Assembly (NCBI RefSeq): GCF_001613445.1
Contig: NZ_BDCJ01000001.1
Location: 62,001 to 126,000, forward strand
DNA length: 64,000 nt
Reading direction: 5' to 3'
Source: Nocardia grenadensis NBRC 108939
GTDB taxonomy: Bacteria; Actinomycetota; Actinomycetes; Mycobacteriales; Mycobacteriaceae
Part shown: positions 24,316-32,175 of the stretch, in pieces
Layout of the letters: every line of letters begins with the position of its first letter
How positions within the stretch are numbered: the stretch's first letter is position 1
The notes under the pieces: generated by a model
Told to the model about the DNA's origin: nothing
Database searches by the model: none
The model's input: the letters and a program-made list of their open reading frames with translations, nothing else
Program-made: the position numbers and the translations under genes

Positions 24316-25479
24316 CTACCGGATGGGCCGCTCCCGCACCGGGTCGGCCGGCTCGTCGGTGAACCAGCGTCCGGCCAATTCCGGGAAACGCTCGGATACC
24401 TCGGGGAGCAGGTCGGGTACCGTCAGCAGCACCCGATCCGGCCGGGCCGCGACGAGGTCGGCCGGGGCGATGATCGGCACATCCGTCCCCGGCATCCGCC
24501 GGCCCTGTTTGGCCGGTGCCGCGTCGGCGACCCCCGCCAGCAGTTCCCGTCGCACGCCCGCCCGGCAGAGCAACGCCACCGCGCGCGAAGCCGCTCCGTA
24601 GGCGTACACGCGCTCACCGCGCGCCGCCGCGGATTCCAGGGTGGCGCGCAGGCGCTCCGAATGCCGGTCGGCCGCACGTTGCAGGCCGCGCAGCACCTCC
24701 GGGTCGGCCGCGGCCGCTTCCCGGTCCAGGATCCGCCGCACCGCCGCACCGGGTTCGGCGGCACCGTGCACCGCCGCCAGCAGCACCGTGCCCCCGTAAA
24801 GGTCGAAATCCCAGGCGTCCACCACCGACATTCCGGCGCCGCGCAGCAGCTCCCGCAGTGCGGGCAGGGAGTAGTACGCGAAATGGCCGTGCCGCAGCGC
24901 GTTCCACTGGCCCTGCGTCACGATCGTGTGCAGCGGATGGTACTGTAGCAGCAGCACACCGGTGGGCGCGGTGGCCGCCGCCCGGACGGTGACGGCCGCG
25001 GCCTGATCACGGTCGTGCATGAGACCGAACGAATCCAGCACCACATCGGCGGGTCCGTCGGATACGGCGAAACCGCGCTCGGCCAGCAACTCCAGCCAAC
25101 TGCCCCCGTGCGGGCTGGCGAACTCGCGCACGGTGTGGCCCCGCAGCAGGCCGGCATCGCCGACCCGCCGCACCGCGTCGCCGGCCTGATCCCGCAGCGC
25201 GCGGGGTTCGACGCCGCGCGGTTCGGCGGTCACGGTGTCGTCGTGCGCCAATTGCGCCAGCCCGCAGCGGCGGCAGACCACCATCGCCAGTGGATGGGCG
25301 GCCTCGTCCGGCCGCGGGACGGTATCGGCCGGCGGAAAGTGATCCGCCGCCGGCATCGCCCCGAGATCCAGTACCGTCACCAGGTCCGCGGCGCGGCAGG
25401 CCCGGCAACCCGGCGGGTCGGCCGGGGGCGGTTCGAGCAGGGCCGCGCGGCCGCCGCGCGCCGTAACGGATCCGCTCAT
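24316..25479 (-). CDS. C-methyltransferase-like protein (TylC3/TcaB9 fold), divergent active site
   Basis: A 387-residue protein with the three-part layout of sugar C-methyltransferases: an N-terminal zinc-binding domain (GCRACRAADLVTVLDLG, then VVCRRCGLAQLAHDD), a central SAM domain, and a C-terminal domain with VYAYGAASRAVALLCRAG. Two conserved features differ. The SAM motif expected as VEVxSNDGxLL reads VREFASPHGGSWLELL, and the DTIYHEHFxY active-site motif reads ALRHGHFAYYS, which lacks the Tyr and one acidic residue. The second copy at 28498-29745 keeps both. It may have changed activity or be an inactive partner. Confidence 0.78.
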   Translation of the reverse strand: MSGSVTARGGRAALLEPPPADPPGCRACRAADLVTVLDLGAMPAADHFPPADTVPRPDEAAHPLAMVVCRRCGLAQLAHDDTVTAEPRGVEPRALRDQAGDAVRRVGDAGLLRGHTVREFASPHGGSWLELLAERGFAVSDGPADVVLDSFGLMHDRDQAAAVTVRAAATAPTGVLLLQYHPLHTIVTQGQWNALRHGHFAYYSLPALRELLRGAGMSVVDAWDFDLYGGTVLLAAVHGAAEPGAAVRRILDREAAAADPEVLRGLQRAADRHSERLRATLESAAARGERVYAYGAASRAVALLCRAGVRRELLAGVADAAPAKQGRRMPGTDVPIIAPADLVAARPDRVLLTVPDLLPEVSERFPELAGRWFTDEPADPVRERPIR

Positions 25480-25493
25480 GGCACCATCACCCG

Positions 25494-26057
25494 GTGCGAA
25501 TCGAACAGGCGGACCTCGCCGATGTGCTGATCCTGGTGCCCGAACCCTTCCGCGATGCCCGCGGCCTGTTCACCCGCACCTTCGACACCGAGGTCTTCGA
25601 TTCCCACCTCGGTCCCGGCGCGTCCGCGGCCTTCGTGCAGGATTCGCAGTCGCGGTCGGCGCGCGGGGTGGTGCGCGGTATGCACGGCCGCGGCGGGCGC
25701 GGTGAGGCCAAACTGGTGCGCTGCGCGCACGGCGCGGTGCACGACATTCTGGTCGATATCCGGCCCGATTCGCCCACCTTCGGGCGTAGCCAGGCGTTCC
25801 TGCTCGACGACGCGGAATTCCGGCATCTCTACGTGCCGGCGGGGTTCCTGCACGGCTTCCAGGCGCTCACCGATATCGCGGATGTGTGTTACCGCATCGA
25901 CCGCCCGCACGATCCGGCCGAGGACCTCGCCGTCGCCTACGACGATCCCGAGCTCGCGTTGAGCTGGCCGGAGGAGGTCACGCTGGTCTCCGCGCGCGAC
26001 CGCGCCGCGGGCAGCTGGCGGGAACTGCTGACAACACACCTCACACACCGGTCCTGA
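25494..26057 (+). CDS. RmlC-like dTDP-4-keto-6-deoxyhexose 3,5-epimerase, antisense within the operon
   Basis: A 187-residue cupin of the RmlC family: FRDARGLFTRTFDTEVF, FVQDSQSRSARGVVRGMHG with the catalytic His, EAKLVRCAHGAVHDILVDIR with the conserved Lys and Asp, and LYVPAGFLHGFQAL. The usual LHYQ is MHGR here. It epimerises C3/C5 of a 4-keto sugar before reduction. It is on the plus strand while both neighbours are on the minus strand: its ATG is 14 bp from the start of the divergent gene and its stop overlaps the next gene's stop by 17 bp. Confidence 0.87.
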   Translation: MRIEQADLADVLILVPEPFRDARGLFTRTFDTEVFDSHLGPGASAAFVQDSQSRSARGVVRGMHGRGGRGEAKLVRCAHGAVHDILVDIRPDSPTFGRSQAFLLDDAEFRHLYVPAGFLHGFQALTDIADVCYRIDRPHDPAEDLAVAYDDPELALSWPEEVTLVSARDRAAGSWRELLTTHLTHRS

Positions 26058-27069
26058 CCCGCCGCAGCGTCGCGTCCACCGCACCCGTTTCGCCCAGCTG
26101 CCGCAACCGCGCCAGGCGCACGAACCGGCCCGAGAAATCGGCCGCGGTCAGTCCACCGGCGGTGTACTCGGTGTAGAGCTGCGCGGCTCCCTCGGCGATG
26201 GTCCAGCGCGCCTCGAACCCCAGTTCCCGGCGCGCCGCGCCGAAATCGACCCGGTAGGACCGCGGATCGGCCCCCGACTCGCCGGTGATCAGCACCTCGG
26301 CGCCGGGCACCACCTCCGCGACGGCCTGCGCGATCTCGGCGACCGTGCGGTTGTTGGTCTCGGTGCCGATGTTGTAGGCCCGGGCGTGGATCGCCGCGAC
26401 CGGCGCCTCCAGGCAGACCGCGAACGCTTCGGCAATATCCGCGGCGTGCACCAGCGGCCGCCACGGCGTACCGTCCGAGAGGACTTTCACCACGCCGTCG
26501 AGCACGGCGTGGCCGACCAGATTGTTGAGCACGATATCGGCGCGTAGCCGCGGCGAGAACCCGAACGCCGTGGCATTGCGCAGGAACACCGGTGCGAAAC
26601 GGTCGTCCGCCAGCGCCACCAGGTCGTCTTCCACCCGCACCTTGCTCTCGGCGTACGGGGTGAGCGGGCGCAGCGGTGCGCTTTCGTCGACCAGTCCGTC
26701 GCCGGCCGCGCCGTAGACCGAGCAGGTCGAGGCGTACAGGAAGCGACGCACCCCGGCCTCTTTGGCCAGCCGGGCCAGCCGCACCGACGCGTGATGGTTG
26801 ATGTCGTGGGTGATCTCGGGGATCAGGGAGCCCAGCGGATCGTTGGACAGCGCCGCGAGATGCACCACGGCGTCGAAGCCCGTGAGCTGCTCAATCGTCA
26901 CATCCCGCAGGTCCACGGCCAGTTGGGGCGGATCCTGCGGTGCGGGGCCCAGGACGCAGTCGGCGAACCAGCCGGTGTCCAGTCCGATCACCTCGTGGCC
27001 CCGGGCCCGCAACACCGGAACCATGACGGTGCCCAGATAACCCTGATGACCGGTGACGAGAACGCGCAC
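26041..27069 (-). CDS. NAD-dependent epimerase/dehydratase (extended SDR)
   Basis: A 342-residue extended SDR. The Rossmann motif is VLVTGHQGYLGTVMVPVL (GxxGYLG). The catalytic triad shows as ASTCSVYG and PYAESKVRVED (YxxxK). RNATAFGFSPRLRADIVLNN and DGTPWRPLVHAADIAEAF are the substrate-domain markers. GTG 27069 is the start, 2 bp after the PIG-L stop. It could reduce, epimerise or dehydrate the nucleotide sugar made by the cytidylyltransferase two genes upstream. A dedicated CDP-glucose 4,6-dehydratase is not seen elsewhere in the window. Confidence 0.87.
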   Translation of the reverse strand: MRVLVTGHQGYLGTVMVPVLRARGHEVIGLDTGWFADCVLGPAPQDPPQLAVDLRDVTIEQLTGFDAVVHLAALSNDPLGSLIPEITHDINHHASVRLARLAKEAGVRRFLYASTCSVYGAAGDGLVDESAPLRPLTPYAESKVRVEDDLVALADDRFAPVFLRNATAFGFSPRLRADIVLNNLVGHAVLDGVVKVLSDGTPWRPLVHAADIAEAFAVCLEAPVAAIHARAYNIGTETNNRTVAEIAQAVAEVVPGAEVLITGESGADPRSYRVDFGAARRELGFEARWTIAEGAAQLYTEYTAGGLTAADFSGRFVRLARLRQLGETGAVDATLRRVRTGV

Positions 27070-27071
27070 TT

Positions 27072-27722
27072 CTACAGACCTCCCAGATCGAGGACGGCTT
27101 TGGTCAGTTCGAACCCCTCCGCGTACTCGCGGTGGCACTGCACGCCACGGATTCGCGCCAGACCGAGGAAGGCGGCCTCGTCGAACCAGTCGCGGTGTGC
27201 TTGCGAGGGATAGCATTCGGCGAGCAGCCGGGCCTTCTCCGCGGCGATCTCCGGTGCCACCGGATGCAGGACGACCGGCCGGGGCGTATCGGTCTCCCAT
27301 TTGAGGATTTCGTAGCCGAGCACCAGATGATCACGGAACTCCGTGGTCACGAGTTCGGCCAGCAGGCGGTGGTCCTGGTGGGCGTCGCCGCGCTGGGGGG
27401 CGAAGACGAGCTCCGGGTCGGTATCGCGCCGGAACTCGGCGAGCGCGCTCTTGATCCGGTCCCAGTGTGCCGGAGCCCGCCCGTCCGGTATGTCGAGCAC
27501 CGTCAGGTCCAGATCGGCGTCCGCGCAGAAACGTTCGAGGGCGGCGCTCTCCTCCGCGGCGCGGGCGGTGCCACCGCCGGACAGGACGAGTGCGCGCACG
27601 TGCAGCCCCGGGTTTCCGCGGGTCAGGGTCAGCAGGGTGGCGCCCATCCCGATGGCGATATCGTCGCAGTGCGCGCCGAGCAGCGCGACCTCGTCGAGCC
27701 GCGCGGGAGCGAGAGTGATCAC
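27072..27722 (-). CDS. PIG-L family deacetylase
   Basis: A 216-residue zinc hydrolase of the LmbE/PIG-L family, which removes N-acetyl groups from sugars. The metal motif is GAHCDDIAIG at about residue 17 (AHxDD, with Cys where Pro is usual) and the second histidine pair is GDAHQDHRLL at about residue 115. GTG 27722 overlaps the cytidylyltransferase stop (GTGA). Its place between the cytidylyltransferase and the epimerase suggests that an amino or N-acetyl group of the nucleotide sugar, or of the lipid-linked unit, is deacetylated. Confidence 0.87.
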   Translation of the reverse strand: MITLAPARLDEVALLGAHCDDIAIGMGATLLTLTRGNPGLHVRALVLSGGGTARAAEESAALERFCADADLDLTVLDIPDGRAPAHWDRIKSALAEFRRDTDPELVFAPQRGDAHQDHRLLAELVTTEFRDHLVLGYEILKWETDTPRPVVLHPVAPEIAAEKARLLAECYPSQAHRDWFDEAAFLGLARIRGVQCHREYAEGFELTKAVLDLGGL

Positions 27723-28501
27723 GAAGCGGCCCGCTCCCAGACCATCCACGGGCGGTCGCCCCGGTGATATCCGGCGTCGAGTTCGGCGCGTTCCTTGAAC
27801 GTATCGGCCGGTTTCCAGAAGCCGTCGTGCCGGTAACCGTAGAGCCGGCCCAGCGCGGCCAGCGCTCCGCAGCTGTCCTCCACCAGGTCACCGCCCTCCG
27901 GCAGATGATCGAAGATCTCCTGGGTGAGTACGAAATAGCCGCCGTTCTCCCAGATCGGCAGCTTGCCGACCGCGGTGATCTGCTTGACCTCACCACTGGG
28001 CAGCACGTCCACGCAATGGAACGACGACTGCGGCGGCACGATCATCATCGATGCGGCGGCTCCGGACGCGGTGAACCGGTCGATCATCACATCCAGCGGG
28101 GCGTCGGTGAGCACATCGGAGTAGTTGGCCAGGAACATCTCGTCGTCCCCGAGGTAGGGCCGTACCCGGCGCAACCTTTCCCCGATGGCCGATTCCAGGC
28201 CGGTATCGACGAAGGTGATCGTCCAGTCGGCGATATCGGAGTGCAGTAATTCGACCCGGCCGTCACGGATGACGAAATCGTTGGACATCGTCTCCTGATA
28301 GGTCAGGAAGAAATTCTTGATGTGGTGGGCGCCGTAGCCCAGGCAGAGAATGAATTCGGTATGCCCGAAATGCGCATAGTAGCGCATGACATGCCAGATC
28401 AGCGGCCGCGGGCCCACCATCTGCATCGGTTTGGGCGGGCTGTCGTTCTCCCCGCTGCGCATCCGCATTCCGTACCCACCGCAGAACAACACGACCTTCA
28501 T
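27719..28501 (-). CDS. rfbF: Glucose-1-phosphate cytidylyltransferase-type nucleotidyltransferase
   Basis: A 260-residue RfbF-like enzyme. It carries the nucleotidyl signature VVLFCGGYGMRMR with downstream PPKPMQMVGPRPLIWHVMR, the ILCLGYGAHHIKNFF helix, the DVLTDAPLD metal site and WENGGYFVLTQEIFD. RfbF makes CDP-glucose from CTP and glucose-1-phosphate, the entry to CDP-dideoxy and branched sugars. ATG 28501 overlaps the methyltransferase stop (ATGA). Confidence 0.92.
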   Translation of the reverse strand: MKVVLFCGGYGMRMRSGENDSPPKPMQMVGPRPLIWHVMRYYAHFGHTEFILCLGYGAHHIKNFFLTYQETMSNDFVIRDGRVELLHSDIADWTITFVDTGLESAIGERLRRVRPYLGDDEMFLANYSDVLTDAPLDVMIDRFTASGAAASMMIVPPQSSFHCVDVLPSGEVKQITAVGKLPIWENGGYFVLTQEIFDHLPEGGDLVEDSCGALAALGRLYGYRHDGFWKPADTFKERAELDAGYHRGDRPWMVWERAAS

Positions 28502-29745
28502 CGCGCGGTGACCTCCGCCGGGCTCGGCGCGACCACCCGGACCGTGGGCAGTGGGATCACCAGCTGTCCACCCCATTCCCCGATATGACGCAGCTGCGCG
28601 GTGAGTTCGGTTTCCAGATTCCACGGCAGTACCAGCACGAAATCGGGTCGGTCGGCGTCGATCCGCTCCGGGGGATGGATCGGTATGCGGGTGCCCGGGG
28701 TATACCGGCCGTGCTTGTAGGGGTTGCGGTCCACCGTGTACTCGAGCAGGTCGGGACGGATTCCGCAGTAGTTGAGCAGGGTGTTGCCCTTACCGGGTGC
28801 GCCGTAGCCGACCACCCGCCGTCCGGCCGCCTTCTGGTCGAGCAGGAAGCGCAGCAGATCCTGGCGTACCCGTTCGGCCTGTTCGCGTAGGGACCGATAG
28901 CCCTCGACCGCGTGCAGACCGGTATCCGCCTCGATCGCCAGCAGTTCCGCCACCCGCACCGACGGTTCGGCCACCGCCTCGGGGCGCGCCCAGATACGCA
29001 GCGATCCGCCGTGGGTCGGCAGTGTTTCCACATCCGCGACCGCCAGCCCGGCCGTCGCCAGCGCTCGCTGAGCCGAGGCGAGGGTGTAGTACTGGAAGTG
29101 CTCGTGGTAGATGGTGTCGAACTGGCCGTGCCGCACGAGGTTCAGCGCGTGGTGTACCTCGATCGAGATCCAGCCGTCCTCGGCGACCAACGTGCGCAGC
29201 GCTCGGGTGAAACCGCGCAGATCGGGGATGTGGGCGTACACATTGTTCGCGACCACCAGGTCCGCGGCTCCGTATTCGGCGCGCACCCGCCGGGCCGATT
29301 CCTCGGTCAGGAACTCGGTCAGCGTCGGCACGCCGGCCGTCCGCGCGGCCGCGCCGACATTCGCTGAGGGTTCGATGCCCAGGCAGGTGATACCCGCAGC
29401 CACCACATTGCGTAGCAGGTAGCCGTCGTTGCTGGCGACCTCCACCACGAACGAGTCGGGGCCCAGGCCCAGCCGGGTGATCGCCGCGGCGGTGAACTCG
29501 CGCGCGTGCCGCATCCAGGATTCGGAATACGAGGAGAAATAGGCGTATTCGGTGAATGTCTCCTCGGGCGTGATGAGTGCCGGGATCTGCAGCAGCAGAC
29601 AGTCCGCGCACACCCGGAGATGTAGCGGATAGGTGGATTCCGGCAGGTTTAGCCGATCCTCGGAGAGGAAACTCTCGCAAGGAGGTGTCGCACCCAGATC
29701 GACGACACTGGCCAGCCGGGACGACTCACACAAACGACAATGCAC
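28498..29745 (-). CDS. NDP-4-keto-hexose C-methyltransferase (TylC3/TcaB9 family)
   Basis: A 415-residue SAM-dependent enzyme. The N-terminal zinc site is MHCRLCESSRLASVVDLG plus VCADCLLLQIP. SAM motif I is VVEVASNDGYLLRNVV near residue 104. The active-site motif FDTIYHEHFQYYT is complete. The C-terminal domain contains VVGYGAPGKGNTLLNYCG. The family methylates C3 (or C5) of a 4-keto-6-deoxy nucleotide sugar, giving branched sugars. It is the first gene of the minus-strand block and starts 427 bp from the divergent initiating transferase. Confidence 0.92.
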   Translation of the reverse strand: MHCRLCESSRLASVVDLGATPPCESFLSEDRLNLPESTYPLHLRVCADCLLLQIPALITPEETFTEYAYFSSYSESWMRHAREFTAAAITRLGLGPDSFVVEVASNDGYLLRNVVAAGITCLGIEPSANVGAAARTAGVPTLTEFLTEESARRVRAEYGAADLVVANNVYAHIPDLRGFTRALRTLVAEDGWISIEVHHALNLVRHGQFDTIYHEHFQYYTLASAQRALATAGLAVADVETLPTHGGSLRIWARPEAVAEPSVRVAELLAIEADTGLHAVEGYRSLREQAERVRQDLLRFLLDQKAAGRRVVGYGAPGKGNTLLNYCGIRPDLLEYTVDRNPYKHGRYTPGTRIPIHPPERIDADRPDFVLVLPWNLETELTAQLRHIGEWGGQLVIPLPTVRVVAPSPAEVTAR

Positions 29746-30172
29746 TCGGGCTCCACTCGAACGGTCATGTACATCGGCGGCGCCCCGCAGCCCCGAGAAG
29801 CAACTTCTCTCTGCCGATCGACGGAAAAAATAGCACCAATCCGGCGCATCTGCGACACGGTCCGAGCGGACTTTTGCGCAGAAGTGACCTTCGGCATACC
29901 TTCAGCAAACTGTGTAACGATCCGCGCTCGGATAACGATGGTGGACAACCGAAATAGGCTATTTCCCGGTATTCGGCACCGATACGGAACGGTATGCGGT
30001 GGCAATTCCGATTCCAGCACTTGTGTCCGGCGTCGATGGGGGCAATACTTCTGCAACAAGATCGGCCCGGCCTTCCTGTTCTGCAGGCCGGGCTTCCTGG
30101 AAAAAGCGTGTGATCTGCTGTCGCGCATGACAGCCGGGGCACGGTCGTTCGAAGTTCAAGCGGGTACGTTTC
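29746..30172. promoter_or_regulatory. 427-bp divergent control region of the polysaccharide locus with leader hairpin
   Basis: This separates the minus-strand sugar block from the plus-strand initiating transferase and is AT-richer than its flanks. A hairpin lies at 30065-30093 (GCCCGGCC and GGCCGGGC, 13-nt loop), 80 bp upstream of the ATG, and the segment CCGGNCTTCCTG occurs twice within it. I cannot place a convincing -35/-10 pair. A leader of this size could hold an attenuator. No gene is seen. Confidence 0.45.
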
Positions 30173-31663
30173 ATGGTTCTGGATCTCCATGTGGTCGGTG
30201 GCGCGGTCGATTTGCACCTGCCGAATCCCGGTGACCGGGACTCTTGGCGTGCCGGATATGTCCGCCGGCTCGCCCGGACCGATATCGCGGTGGTCACCGC
30301 GGCCGCCCTGTGCGCGCAACTGTTCAGCATCGCGCCCGGGTACTCCCTGGGCTGGGAATTCGAGCCGCGCAACACCGCGCTCACGCTCGGTATCGCGGTC
30401 GGCTGGTCGATTCTGCTGGGTTGGAATGGCTCCCGCTCCCCGCATACCGTGGGCGCCGGTGCCGACGAATACCGGCGACTGCTCTCGGCCACCCTGCAGC
30501 TGTTCGGCACGATCGCGATCGTCTCGCTGATCCTGCGCGTCGATATCGCGCACGCCCACCTGGTGATCGCGCTACCGCTCGGTCTACTCGGCCTGATGGC
30601 GACCCGGGCGCTGTGGCGCGCGCACGCGGTGCGGCGCCGGGCGCTGGGCCGTTATCGCCGCTCGGTCCTGGTCGTCGGCAGTCCGGAGGCCGCCCGTGCC
30701 GTCGCGACCGCGCTATCCGCGCAGGAGATGCACGGCTATCACGTCGTCGGGGTCTGCACCCCTACCGGTGACGCACTCGACGAACCCGCCACCCTGCGCG
30801 TGGGGCAGCGCGATATCCCGATCGTCGGCAACGACCGGTCGGTACGCAGCGCGGTCCGCCGCAGTGGCGCCGATACCGTCGTCGTCATGGCCACCGACCG
30901 GCTGGGCCCGCGGGATATCCGCCGGCTGGCCTGGGATCTCGACGCGTTCGGCACCGAACTCATCGTCGCGCCCGGCATCATGGACATCTCCGGGACCCGG
31001 ATGTCGAGCCAGGTGCTGGCCGGTATCCCGATGCTGCACATCGAACGGCCCCAGTACGACCGGGCGCTCTCGTTCGGCAAGGCGGTATTCGATCTGTGCT
31101 TCTCCGTCCTGGTCCTCGTCGCTATCGCCCCGGTACTGCTGGTTCTGGCCGCCGCCGTGAAATTCACCAGCGCCGGGCCGGTGTTCTACCTGTCGGAGCG
31201 GATCGGGATGGACGGTAAACCGTTCCGGATGATCAAGTTCCGCAGTATGTACGTGCGGGCCGACCGGCAAGCCGCCGCACTCATCAGCGCCCACGGCGGC
31301 AATCCGTTGTTCTTCAAACTGAAGGACGATCCACGGGTGACCCCGGTCGGCCGGTTCCTGCGCCGGTACAGCCTCGACGAACTGCCGCAGTTCTTCAATG
31401 TGCTGTTCCGTGATATGAGTGTCGTCGGGCCGCGGCCGCAGGTCCGCCGCGAGGTGCACTCCTACGACGGCGTGATGCGCCGGCGGTTGCTGGTGCGGCC
31501 CGGGATCACCGGGCTGTGGCAGGTCAGCGGACGCTCGGACCTGTCCCCGGAGGACTCGGTCGAACTCGATATCTCCTATGTGGAGAACTGGTCCATGCTG
31601 CTGGACCTGCGAATCATAGCCCGTACCCTGCGAGCGGTCGCCAGGGGCGACGGCGCCTACTGA
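30173..31663 (+). CDS. Initiating phosphoglycosyl transferase (exopolysaccharide polyprenyl glycosylphosphotransferase)
   Basis: A 496-residue membrane protein. Residues about 1-145 hold four hydrophobic helices, 155-285 a CoA-binding-like domain (RSVLVVGSPEAARAVATALS), and about 300-496 the bacterial sugar-transferase (PNPT) domain with KFTSAGPVFYLSERIGMDGK, RMIKFRSMYVRAD, RYSLDELPQFFNVLFRDMS, VGPRP and LVRPGITGLWQVSGRSD. The re-entrant helix Arg/Asp/Glu active site is intact. It transfers a sugar-1-phosphate to undecaprenyl phosphate and starts the polymer. Only this gene of the locus is on the plus strand besides the RmlC-like one. Confidence 0.95.
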   Translation: MVLDLHVVGGAVDLHLPNPGDRDSWRAGYVRRLARTDIAVVTAAALCAQLFSIAPGYSLGWEFEPRNTALTLGIAVGWSILLGWNGSRSPHTVGAGADEYRRLLSATLQLFGTIAIVSLILRVDIAHAHLVIALPLGLLGLMATRALWRAHAVRRRALGRYRRSVLVVGSPEAARAVATALSAQEMHGYHVVGVCTPTGDALDEPATLRVGQRDIPIVGNDRSVRSAVRRSGADTVVVMATDRLGPRDIRRLAWDLDAFGTELIVAPGIMDISGTRMSSQVLAGIPMLHIERPQYDRALSFGKAVFDLCFSVLVLVAIAPVLLVLAAAVKFTSAGPVFYLSERIGMDGKPFRMIKFRSMYVRADRQAAALISAHGGNPLFFKLKDDPRVTPVGRFLRRYSLDELPQFFNVLFRDMSVVGPRPQVRREVHSYDGVMRRRLLVRPGITGLWQVSGRSDLSPEDSVELDISYVENWSMLLDLRIIARTLRAVARGDGAY

Positions 31664-31690
31664 CCCCCGGGCGGGTGCCGGGGCCGGTCA
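31661..31690. terminator. Shared terminator between convergent genes
   Basis: TGACC-CCCGG pairs with CCGGG-GCC-GGTCA (3-nt bulge). The stem begins at the stop codon of the initiating transferase and ends over the stop of the small membrane gene on the other strand. Confidence 0.5.
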
Positions 31691-31834
31691 GAGCAGGACA
31701 AGCGCCAGGCTGACGAAGGCCATGAGGGCCATCCAGGCGATCAGTAGTGAGCGTGCGGACCCCGGACGTCCGAACCTGGTCGCCATCATGGCGGCCGGTC
31801 GACGGTTCCTGTGTGTCGTGGCGACGGTGCTCAC
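31688..31834 (-). CDS. 48-residue membrane peptide
   Basis: GTG 31834 lies 5-6 nt after a strong GAGGAGG site. The product is a basic head (STVATTHRNRRPAAMMATRF) and one transmembrane helix (SLLIAWMALMAFVSLALVLL) ending exactly at the C-terminus. The coding evidence is the ribosome site, the single clean helix and the lack of any other gene here. Its function is unknown. It is convergent with the polysaccharide initiating transferase. Confidence 0.6.
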   Translation of the reverse strand: MSTVATTHRNRRPAAMMATRFGRPGSARSLLIAWMALMAFVSLALVLL

Positions 31835-32175
31835 GGTCCACCTCCTCGAAAGAGTTTGTGTACCTGTCGAATCCGGGCTTCCCAGAATCCGTCCGATCAA
31901 TCCGCCGATTCGATGCTCGGTAGCGGGTTTGTGCCCCGGGGCCGGGGTAGTCGCTCGACGTACCGAAGCCGACTGTCCGGCCGGCCGCGCGCCCGGATCG
32001 CATTCGCCATACCCGCCCGCCCCACCGATCCCCTCGATCAGGCCGATCCGGCCCACTGCTCCACCGAGATCCGGCCGGTGACCAGCAGTAGTATTTCGGC
32101 GATCGGTGCGACCAGCGGAGCGCCTGTGCCGGGCCGACAACGCCACCGATTCGAAATTGATGAGCCCGCCGCCCG
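31835..32175. other. 340-bp gap
   Basis: Mostly featureless. On the minus strand near 32075-32140 about 30 codons (PIAEILLLVTGRISVEQW, then stop) resemble the tail of mycothiol-dependent (maleylpyruvate-isomerase-type) DinB-like proteins, but the piece is too short to be sure. Confidence 0.25.

Noticed and set aside
29577..30128. Open frames crossing the divergent control region of the polysaccharide locus
   Set aside because: They overlap the 5' end of the C-methyltransferase gene and the leader, lack ribosome sites and have no family motifs.
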